Shown piece by piece: positions 57,220 to 64,000 of a stretch of 64,000 bases of DNA. How positions within the stretch are numbered: the stretch's first letter is position 1; every line of letters starts with the position of its first letter. Source of the stretch: Chitinophaga vietnamensis (GTDB lineage: Bacteria > Bacteroidota > Bacteroidia > Chitinophagales > Chitinophagaceae). Location of the stretch: assembly GCF_902167635.1 (NCBI RefSeq), contig NZ_CABHMS010000002.1:620001-684000 (forward strand), written 5' to 3'. The notes under the pieces are model-generated. The model ran no database searches, was not told the DNA's origin, and saw only the letters and a program-made list of their open reading frames with translations. Made by a program: the position numbers and the translations under genes.

Positions 57220-59127
57220 CTATTGGCCTTCTTCTTTCTTCTTCGCTGCTATTTCTTCCAGCAATCTCAAGCCGAGGAGGCCGCTGATAGGGCCGTTGGC
57301 GCCGTCGCTGCCGCCGATGAGAACGTCGGGCATGATGCGGATGTGCTGAGCGCCGATGGCTTCCATCACTTTTAATTGGGTGAAGTTGTTGCCGCCCATG
57401 GCTTCCACAGCGAGTTTGTAGGACTCGGCGCTGGACTGACCGATGGCGAGGATCTTTTCTGCTTCCGCTTTACCGGTGAGGGAAATTTTTTCTGCGTCGG
57501 CTTTGGCGATCCATTCGGTGCGTTCCGCTTCTGCTTTGGCAAGGAGTCTTACTTTTTCCGCCTCACCGCCGGCCAGCAGTTTCATACGGTCGCTTTCGGC
57601 ATTGGCCTGCAAACGTACGCTGTTGGCGTCACCGGTGGCTTTCTTCACGGATGCGTCGGCGATCTTTTCTGCGATCACCACGCCCTGGTCGGCCTTCACG
57701 ATCTCTTTCTGCATGTCAGCGATGGCAGTTTCTTTTTCCAGTGTCTGACGGGTTTCCTGTGCGAGCTTTTGAGTTTCGTAGGTTACCTTTTGTTCCTCTG
57801 CGATCTTACGGTCGGTGAGCGTTTTCATCAAACTTTCCGGTGGTACGATATCACCGATCAGGGTATCTACGCCGAAAACGTTGTACTGGTCCAGCACATG
57901 GCCGATATGCTCTTTGGCGGAGCTTTGCCTTTCCTTACGACTGGTGAGGAAGTCGATCACATCAGAACCTTGTGCCGAGTTACGGAAATAGTTACCGATA
58001 GTAGGTTCTAGCACCTGCGTTACCAGGTTGCTCATGTTACCGAAGCGGGCAATTACTTTCGGCGCTTCGAGTGTGGGGATGTGGATGATCTGTGCCACGT
58101 CGAGGTTGAAGGTAAAGCCATCGCGGCTGCGCACGGTGATGGTAGAGAGGTTTTTATCCAGCTGGTGCGCTTCACTGCGGGCGGAGGCCCAGTTGAGCAC
58201 GAGGTTGGTGGTGGGTACCAGCTCTACTTTCATGATGTAGGGGTTGACGGGATATTTACCGGGTCCTAACGGTTCCGCCCACACGCCTTTATAGCCTTTG
58301 GCAACGATGTTACCATGTTTAAATTCAGTGCCGCTGAGGTCTTCGCCTTCATTACCCACGAAGGAGATCACTACGCCTACATGGCCGATAGAGATTTCGG
58401 TCATCTTCACCATTTCCAGTTTAGCGAACCAGGGATTGATAAAGTAGGAGCCGGCGAGGATCACCTGTTCCTGCAAACCTTTGTAGCCGCCGCCTTCGAG
58501 GAAGGCGTCCACATCCTGGAAATTGTTGTGAGACTCGATGGTGCGGCCTGCGATAGCGCCGGTTTCGAGGGCTTTACCTTCCATGGTGGTGACGATGCCT
58601 ACGGCGTTGTCAGGGATGGAGGTCATATCGGTGATCTCCACTTCAAAGAGGAAGGTGTTGATACGGTAGGAGCCGGGTGTGATGATGGCCGTTTGCCGGC
58701 CTTTGCGGCCGCCGTTCTGCAGAAATGCAACAGCGTCCTGGAAGGAGTCGCAGGGTACTTTCCTGGCGAGGATGGCGCCTGTTTCCAGTTCGGCGCCGTC
58801 TTTGGCGAGCACGAGTCCTATTTTACCGGTAGGGATGATGGTGAAAGGTTGGAAGGTAACGCTGTACTGCCAGATCCATTTACCAAAATATACGCCGGGG
58901 GCGAGGGTTTGGGCCTGGAAGCCGGCTTCGCCGTTGATGGCGAGGATGCGGCCTTCCGGCAGCGATTGCCGGCCCATGAGCTTGAATTTCTTGGTAACCA
59001 GCCCGATACGGTCTTCCGGTACGATGATAACGCCAAAGCATATACGAAGTATAACTTTGTACAGTAAAAGGCATAGTAAGGGCACGCCAATGAGCAGCGC
59101 CCATCTGAGAATGACGGTGTTTTCCAT
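57220..59127 (-). CDS. Flotillin-like SPFH-domain membrane protein with internal repeats (635 aa)
   Basis: Membrane helix at residues 9-25. Residues about 32-305 are four tandem copies of a 70-80 residue unit (IGLVxxxxGxxLxTGAIxA..., FQDxxAFLxxGGxKGxQ, xxPGSYxIN). An SPFH/band 7 domain follows (about 325-480), then a long Ala/Glu/Lys coiled-coil (480-600) with AEAEKI repeats, and a short tail. ATG 59127 is preferred to 59181. Members organise membrane microdomains. The extended N-terminal repeat region is larger than in ordinary flotillins. Confidence 0.9.
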   Translation of the reverse strand: MENTVILRWALLIGVPLLCLLLYKVILRICFGVIIVPEDRIGLVTKKFKLMGRQSLPEGRILAINGEAGFQAQTLAPGVYFGKWIWQYSVTFQPFTIIPTGKIGLVLAKDGAELETGAILARKVPCDSFQDAVAFLQNGGRKGRQTAIITPGSYRINTFLFEVEITDMTSIPDNAVGIVTTMEGKALETGAIAGRTIESHNNFQDVDAFLEGGGYKGLQEQVILAGSYFINPWFAKLEMVKMTEISIGHVGVVISFVGNEGEDLSGTEFKHGNIVAKGYKGVWAEPLGPGKYPVNPYIMKVELVPTTNLVLNWASARSEAHQLDKNLSTITVRSRDGFTFNLDVAQIIHIPTLEAPKVIARFGNMSNLVTQVLEPTIGNYFRNSAQGSDVIDFLTSRKERQSSAKEHIGHVLDQYNVFGVDTLIGDIVPPESLMKTLTDRKIAEEQKVTYETQKLAQETRQTLEKETAIADMQKEIVKADQGVVIAEKIADASVKKATGDANSVRLQANAESDRMKLLAGGEAEKVRLLAKAEAERTEWIAKADAEKISLTGKAEAEKILAIGQSSAESYKLAVEAMGGNNFTQLKVMEAIGAQHIRIMPDVLIGGSDGANGPISGLLGLRLLEEIAAKKKEEGQ

Positions 59128-59615
59128 TGTGTTGTGTTTATTGTTGTTAGTTATAGGTTTGATGGAGAGATGCAGACACACGCGTGGCTTCGGGCCTGTG
59201 GTCCGCGCTTGGGTACGGTGGTGTCAACACATAAAGGTTCAGTTGAATGGGGGTGAAGTATTAAAATTGGTGGCAATGAAAGTTGTCAGGATGTTGCCGG
59301 AGCAATGATCGGAGTCCATTGTAAAAATGAATTACGATGTAAAAGTGGATATAATTTTTCATCCGTCAAAATATTTATGCTGCCGGCTATACGAACTTGT
59401 CCGGTGCTTTGTTCAATCCGCCGACGGTTTTCTTCAAACAAATAATATCAAAGCGGGCATTCCTTTTTGATTTATGAAAAAAGACCCTATATTGAGTTAT
59501 AGTTTAACTAAATTTTTTTCTTGCTAAAACGATTTTTACAACTTTTATCGACCAAAACAATATATATTTGTCGGGAAGCTAAAACGATTTAGCCCAAAAC
59601 CTGTATTTAGAATTT
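59128..59615. other. 488-bp divergent intergenic region upstream of SPFH and ROK genes
   Basis: No coding frame is credible here. The left half shows nothing beyond a possible leader of the SPFH gene. The right half holds LacI-type sites (59523 and 59578) and the -7 box TATATTTG (59563-59570) of the ROK gene. Confidence 0.7.
59523..59593 (+). promoter_or_regulatory. ROK promoter with LacI-type operator sites
   Basis: A half-site-like GCTAAAACGATTTTTAC at 59523-59539 and a full site GCTAAAACGATTTAGC at 59578-59593 flank the -7 element TATATTTG (59563-59570). The full site starts where transcription should begin, 23 bp before the ATG. This arrangement would suit repression, with the two centres 55 bp apart allowing looping. 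The same sequence is at 40482. Confidence 0.65.
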
Positions 59616-60500
59616 ATGAAAAGTTCCATGGCATTAGGAATTGATATTGGCGGCTCACACATCACAGCGGCATTGGTAGATCTGGAAAGCAGGTCGATAG
59701 TTGAAGGTTCGTGGCGTAGGGAGCGTGTTAACTCACAGGGAGCTGTTACCGACATACTCAACGCATGGTGCGCTGTAATCAACGACGTTTTCGGCAGTGG
59801 CATGGCGGCAGATGTAAAATATATCGGCATCGGCATGCCCGGCCCGTTTGACTATGAGCAGGGGATCAGCCACATGAAGAACCAGGATAAATACGATGCC
59901 TTGTTTGGCCTGAATGTAAAAACATTGCTCGCCGAAAAGCTCAACATCGATGCGCAGCATATCCGCTTTATCAACGACGCCGGCTGCTTCCTGCAAGGCG
60001 AAGCCTTCAGCGGCGCCGCACGCGGCCACCAGCGCGCCATCGGCCTCACACTCGGCACAGGCCTCGGCACCGCTGTCTTCGACGGCCACCTCGCTAAAGA
60101 CGCCGATCTCTGGAACGCACCCTTTCAAAATAGCATTGCAGAAGATTATATCTCCACCCGCTGGTTTGTAAAACGTTATACGGAGATCAGCGGCAACGTT
60201 GTAAAAGATGTGAAAGCCCTCGTAGAGCTCATGCCCACAGATGCCCGCATCAACGGCATCTTCGATGAGTTTGCAAAAAATCTGGCAGGATTCCTGACTG
60301 ATTTTATCCGTAACAATAATCCGGAAGTAGTAGTGGTAGGCGGCAACATCGCTAACGCCGCGGAATTATTTTTCCCCTTAACGCAACAGGAACTGACCGC
60401 ACAAAATATTCATGTGCCACTGCTCAAAGCCACCCTCGGCGAATCGGCCGCCATCATTGGCGCAGCCAGCGTATGGTTTGAACAAACAGTAGGCGCCTGA
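59616..60500 (+). CDS. ROK-family sugar kinase-like protein (294 aa)
   Basis: Phosphate-binding motif ALGIDIGGSHITAALVD, GIGMPGPFD, and the catalytic INDAGCFLQGE strand, then GLTLGTGLGTAVFDG, confirm the ROK fold. The zinc-binding GHxxCxCG site typical of many ROK kinases is missing (DLWNAPF at that place), so it belongs to the shorter zinc-free group. It likely phosphorylates a hexose released by downstream enzymes. Preceded by a LacI-type operator. Confidence 0.9.
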   Translation: MKSSMALGIDIGGSHITAALVDLESRSIVEGSWRRERVNSQGAVTDILNAWCAVINDVFGSGMAADVKYIGIGMPGPFDYEQGISHMKNQDKYDALFGLNVKTLLAEKLNIDAQHIRFINDAGCFLQGEAFSGAARGHQRAIGLTLGTGLGTAVFDGHLAKDADLWNAPFQNSIAEDYISTRWFVKRYTEISGNVVKDVKALVELMPTDARINGIFDEFAKNLAGFLTDFIRNNNPEVVVVGGNIANAAELFFPLTQQELTAQNIHVPLLKATLGESAAIIGAASVWFEQTVGA

Positions 60501-60515
60501 TCAAGGCATAAAAAA

Positions 60516-60608
60516 GGCCCGCACTACGGCAATACCGGACAATTACATAACGACCATTGTACGAACCACCATAAAATAATCGTTTCCGGTATACCGCGCG
60601 TGCGGGCT
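60516..60608 (+). other. Large imperfect hairpin between ROK and Gfo/Idh genes
   Basis: GCCCGCAC (60517-60524) pairs with GTGCGGGC (60600-60607), and an inner pair CGGCAATACCGGA (60527-60539) with TCCGGTATACCG (60584-60595) supports the same structure, leaving a loop of about 45 nt. No run of T follows the stem. It may be a structured leader, a processing site or a decayed terminator. Confidence 0.5.
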
Positions 60609-60770
60609 TGGCTCCAAAAATAATCTTTCAATATCTCTCTCCCAAAGATTTTCTGCTATTCCACATCTCCCCGCCATTTATCATTATTTTTCTTCTCCAC
60701 TTGCATAAGCCCCTGTCATGCGTTATCTTACCACCGCAGCATTCAACCAATTTCATCAACCTTATTTTTT

Positions 60771-62048
60771 ATGTCAAAACAAAACAGTGAATCAAGGCGG
60801 GCGTTCCTCAGGAATACTCTGGGAACGCTGGCTGCTTTTACTATTGTGCCCAGGCATGTACTGGGGCGTGGTTATCTGGCGCCGAGCGACCAGCTTACGA
60901 AAGCAGTAGTGGGTACCGGCAGTATGGGCCGCGGCCACTTCGGCTATGCAGGCACACGGGTAGTGGCCATCTGCGATGTGGACAAGAGCCATTTGCAGCT
61001 GGCGCTGAACCAGCTGGGCGACAAAGCCCGCGGCGTGAAAACGTTTGCCGACTATCGTGAGCTGATCACACTGCCGGAAGTGGACATCGTTCACATCGCC
61101 ACACCACCGCACTGGCATGGCATTATTGCTGCCGATGCCGCCCGCGCGGGAAAAGACATCTGGTGCGAAAAACCAATGACAGCCACCATCGGCGAAGGCA
61201 AACGCCTCGTGGAAGCTGTACAGCAACATGGGCGCATCTTCCGCCTCAACACCTGGTTCCGCTTCGAAGACAATTTCTACGGCATGGGCACCACCGTAAA
61301 ACCCATCAAGAAACTGGTGGAAAGCGGCCTGCTAGGATGGCCACTGAAAGTGACCGTGAGCAAGCACACCGGCTTCGATTGGAAATTTTACTGGGTGGGA
61401 AAAACCAACCTGCCTGAAATGCCCGTCCCTAAAGAGCTGGACTACGACATGTGGCTGGGGCCTGCACCGTATCGCCCTTACAACCCGCACCGCGTGCATC
61501 AAACTTTCCGCGGCTATTGGGATTACGATGGCGGTGGCCTCGGTGATATGGGACAGCATTACCTCGATCCCATTCAATATTTTTTAGGAAAAGATGATAC
61601 CAGCCCCGTTAGCGTAGAGATAGATGCGCCGCAACAACATCCGGATGCCGTTGGCACCTGGAGAAGGATCACCTACACGTATGCGGACGGCTGCCAGATC
61701 ATTCTTGATGGCGAAGGAAAAGACGAGAACGCGGCTTATATCGAAGGCCCGAAAGGCAAGCTGTATCCGGGTTTCCGCTCGGATATCCCCGATCTGGAAA
61801 AGAAGCTCGCAGCATTCCCTGATCCTGCACCGCAACAAACAGATTTCGTAGAGGCGGTGAAACAACGCAAAAAATTTGCGCTCAACGAAGAGAATGGCCA
61901 TCGCTCTGCTACCCTGGTAAACATGGGCAAGGTAGCGCTGCGCCTCAACCGCTCGCTCAAATTCGATCCCGTTAAGCAGGAGTTCATCAATGATGCCGGC
62001 GCCAATGCCCTGATCTATCAGCCCATGCGCGGCCCCTGGACCATTTAA
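60771..62048 (+). CDS. Gfo/Idh/MocA-family oxidoreductase, Tat-exported (425 aa)
   Basis: Twin-arginine signal (SRRAFLRNTLGTLAAF). Rossmann domain: AVVGTGSMGRGHFGYAGTRV, CDVDKSHL, HIATPPHWHG, WCEKPMT with the essential Lys, and the C-terminal alpha/beta domain with GYWDYDGGGLGDMGQHYLDP. Members oxidise or reduce sugars at C3, often with an exported NAD(H)-binding enzyme. Starts at ATG 60771, 270 bp after the ROK gene. The HEAT-repeat gene follows after 20 bp. Confidence 0.93.
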   Translation: MSKQNSESRRAFLRNTLGTLAAFTIVPRHVLGRGYLAPSDQLTKAVVGTGSMGRGHFGYAGTRVVAICDVDKSHLQLALNQLGDKARGVKTFADYRELITLPEVDIVHIATPPHWHGIIAADAARAGKDIWCEKPMTATIGEGKRLVEAVQQHGRIFRLNTWFRFEDNFYGMGTTVKPIKKLVESGLLGWPLKVTVSKHTGFDWKFYWVGKTNLPEMPVPKELDYDMWLGPAPYRPYNPHRVHQTFRGYWDYDGGGLGDMGQHYLDPIQYFLGKDDTSPVSVEIDAPQQHPDAVGTWRRITYTYADGCQIILDGEGKDENAAYIEGPKGKLYPGFRSDIPDLEKKLAAFPDPAPQQTDFVEAVKQRKKFALNEENGHRSATLVNMGKVALRLNRSLKFDPVKQEFINDAGANALIYQPMRGPWTI

Positions 62049-62068
62049 AAACTATTGAACAGTCAATT

Positions 62069-64000
62069 ATGAAAAAGATATTATACCTGATCATCGCGGC
62101 GCTGCTGGCCACGCCCGCCTTCCTGTATGCACAGGGGCCTGCGGACCAGCGCGCATTTCATACGAAGGTCGCGGATGTGCTGGCACTGATGCCTGCGAAC
62201 AACCAGTCGCAGCTCAATACCAACATGGAAACGATTGCCGGTCTCGGCGAAGATGGCCTGGTGGCCATCGCTGGCATGCTGGCGGCTCCCGGCAAAGGCG
62301 ATAACACCCAGCTGCAATATGCGCTCGCGGGTTATGCCTTCTATGTTACGCAACCCGGAAAAGAAAAACTGCGCCAAACCGCTGTGGCCGCGCTTTGCAA
62401 GGCACTGCCCAAAGCGACGGATGTGGTAAACAAAACTTTCCTCATTACCCTCCTGCAAACTGTTGGCGATAACAACGCTGTGAGCACGCTGCAACCTTAT
62501 CTTTCCGATGAACAACTCTGCGATCCCGCAGCGCGTGCGCTCGTGAAGATCAATACGCCGGCTGCCCGGCAGGCTTTACTGCAGGCGCTTTCCGCCGCTA
62601 GTGGTAACAGGCGGCTCACATTAGTGGAAGCGTTAGGGGATAGCAAAACCACGGAAGCTGCTGCCGCCATCGCAGCGCTGGCAGTCAATGCCGATCCCAA
62701 AGTGGCCAAGGTAGCCTTGTATGCGCTGGCGCACATCGGCCAGCCGGCATCGGCCACGATCCTGTCGAACGCCGCTGCCAAAGCGGGTTTCAAATATGAC
62801 GTTACTAACGCGTCAGCTGTCTATCTCACTTATATCTCCGAATTAAATAATAACGGCAACAAAGCGCTGGCCGATAAACTGGCTGCTGCATTGTTACAAC
62901 AATGCAAGCAGGAAAACCAGCTGCATACCCGCACCGCCGCGCTCGCGCTGCTCTCTGATATCCGCGGAGATAAAAGCGCGCCGCTGCTGATGCAGGCCGC
63001 TGCCAACCCGCAGGCACAGTACCGCGATGCTGCGTTGAAACTGTTGGGCAAGTACATCAACAACCTGGATGTAACACAGCTTAACCAGGCGCAGGAAGTG
63101 CTGCGCAAGGCGGACAACGGCGGCAAAGCCGCTATGCTGGCCATGTTGGGCGATAATAAAGTATTATCGGCCCTGCCTGCGATGTATGTGTATATGAAAG
63201 ATAAAGATGAAGCAGTGAGAACAGCTGCCATCGCCGCTGCCGGCAAAACCGGCGGCGTTGCCGCTTTGCCGGAATTGCTGAAAGCCATGAAAACGGGCGA
63301 TCAGCACACCATAGCCGCAGTGAAAAATGCTTTGCTCATCATGCCCGGCGGAGAAGTGACCGAGCAGGCGGGCGCTTCGCTGGCGGCCATGCCGCCTGCT
63401 GCGCAGGCTGCTCTGATAACGGTGCTGGCTGCACGAAAAGCAGATACCCGCATACAGGATGTGTTGCCGCTGACCGGCAGTAAGGATGCCGCGGTACATG
63501 ACGCCGCTATGGCCGCATTACCGGAAATGGCCACCAGGGCTAATCTTCCGCAGCTCTTTACTTTGCTTAACAGCGCCAACGATGCTACGGATATTCGTCA
63601 TCTGCAATCCGCTATCATCAATACCCATGTAGCTACTCCCGATGTGCTCGCGCAGATGCAGGCTACGCCGGCGGATAAGCAATACCGCTTCTTCGCGGTG
63701 CTGGCCGGCCTGGGCGATAAATCCGCGCTTGCGCCGGTTGTAAATGCCTTCGATAACGGTGACGTACAAACGAAAACGGCGGCGATCAGGGCGCTGTCAG
63801 ACTGGAAAGATGCCAGCGCTGCACCGGCGCTCTTACAAATCGCCCGCAACAAAAATAACAGCAGCTACCTCGAATCGGCGCTGCTGGGCTATACAGGTCT
63901 TGCCACGCATTCCGGTTATCCCGCCGATCAGCGGCTGCTGATGCTTCGCGATGCCATGGAACTGGCCACCACGGCCAATGTACAGCAACAGATACTGAAA
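62069..64000 (+). CDS. Secreted HEAT-repeat protein, 3' truncated by window edge (at least 644 aa)
   Basis: An uninterrupted frame from ATG 62069 to the last base of the window, with no stop codon. Signal peptide of about 21 residues (AALLATPAFLYAQ), then at least a dozen alpha-helical HEAT-like units (DPKVAKVALYALAHIGQPAS, KDEAVRTAAIAAAGKTGGVA, DVQTKTAAIRALSDWKDASA). HEAT proteins of this type in Bacteroidetes sugar clusters often carry a DUF1080 or cytochrome domain at the C-terminus, which would lie beyond the edge. Same operon as the Gfo/Idh gene. Confidence 0.9.
   Translation, partial: MKKILYLIIAALLATPAFLYAQGPADQRAFHTKVADVLALMPANNQSQLNTNMETIAGLGEDGLVAIAGMLAAPGKGDNTQLQYALAGYAFYVTQPGKEKLRQTAVAALCKALPKATDVVNKTFLITLLQTVGDNNAVSTLQPYLSDEQLCDPAARALVKINTPAARQALLQALSAASGNRRLTLVEALGDSKTTEAAAAIAALAVNADPKVAKVALYALAHIGQPASATILSNAAAKAGFKYDVTNASAVYLTYISELNNNGNKALADKLAAALLQQCKQENQLHTRTAALALLSDIRGDKSAPLLMQAAANPQAQYRDAALKLLGKYINNLDVTQLNQAQEVLRKADNGGKAAMLAMLGDNKVLSALPAMYVYMKDKDEAVRTAAIAAAGKTGGVAALPELLKAMKTGDQHTIAAVKNALLIMPGGEVTEQAGASLAAMPPAAQAALITVLAARKADTRIQDVLPLTGSKDAAVHDAAMAALPEMATRANLPQLFTLLNSANDATDIRHLQSAIINTHVATPDVLAQMQATPADKQYRFFAVLAGLGDKSALAPVVNAFDNGDVQTKTAAIRALSDWKDASAAPALLQIARNKNNSSYLESALLGYTGLATHSGYPADQRLLMLRDAMELATTANVQQQILK

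Overview
The window looks like chromosomal DNA of a soil-type Bacteroidetes, most probably a Chitinophaga-like member of the Chitinophagaceae. The support is: many promoters of the Bacteroidetes type (TTG about 19 nt upstream of TAnnTTTG), no Shine-Dalgarno dependence, an ECF sigma factor with a membrane partner, a carboxypeptidase-regulatory-domain TonB receptor, DUF4251, DUF1080, DUF1501, DUF1549/DUF1553 and Gfo/Idh/MocA sugar genes, and many small AraC/TetR/HxlR regulators. I see no rRNA, tRNA, CRISPR array, integrase, transposase or prophage. Two genes run off the ends: an AraC regulator at the left edge and a HEAT-repeat secreted protein at the right edge.

Layout. 1-10 kb: small regulators and enzymes (AraC, two DinB-fold proteins, class C beta-lactamase-like hydrolase with a divergent LysR, 2H phosphoesterase, response regulator, a DUF1348-TetR operon behind a 56-bp perfect palindrome, a LexA/S24-type repressor, a membrane protein with an amidohydrolase). 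10-17 kb: pseudouridine synthase, alkaline phosphatase, lgt-CobW operon, xseA-xseB. 17-25 kb: a four-gene planctomycete-style operon (two secreted cytochrome c-domain proteins, a DUF1501 protein, a TIM-barrel isomerase) preceded by an AraC gene, probably oxidative use of a sugar or glycoside. 25-31.6 kb: two paralogous small membrane proteins, an ECF sigma unit, a His/Pro-repeat lipoprotein, a GH2 beta-galactosidase. 31.7-35.4 kb: a three-gene operon with a DUF805-FAD oxidoreductase fusion, a methyltransferase and an unknown anchored protein. 35-46.6 kb: DNA polymerase IV, thioredoxin-reductase-like protein, ankyrin-like protein, DUF4251, HAD, then a DUF1080 protein and a beta-propeller cytochrome, aminopeptidase P and another AraC. 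47.5-52.5 kb: TetR-TolC-EmrA-EmrB efflux operon. 52.7-59.1 kb: TonB receptor, DUF962, HxlR/DoxX pair, and a flotillin-like protein. 59.6-64 kb: ROK kinase, Gfo/Idh oxidoreductase and HEAT-repeat protein.

The most unusual structure lies between genes: a family of long, often perfect inverted repeats (57-83 bp arms), built from GGATTT/GGATTA and GCAAAGACGC modules, sits at nearly every convergent gene junction that has a gap. In one subfamily the repeat edge supplies the stop codons of three flanking genes. Three candidate regulatory codes are also visible: a LacI-type operator shared by the DUF1080 and ROK genes, a TGCAAC-N3-GTTGCA box overlapping the promoters of the lgt-CobW and thioredoxin-reductase-like genes, and the 56-bp palindrome before the DUF1348-TetR operon.
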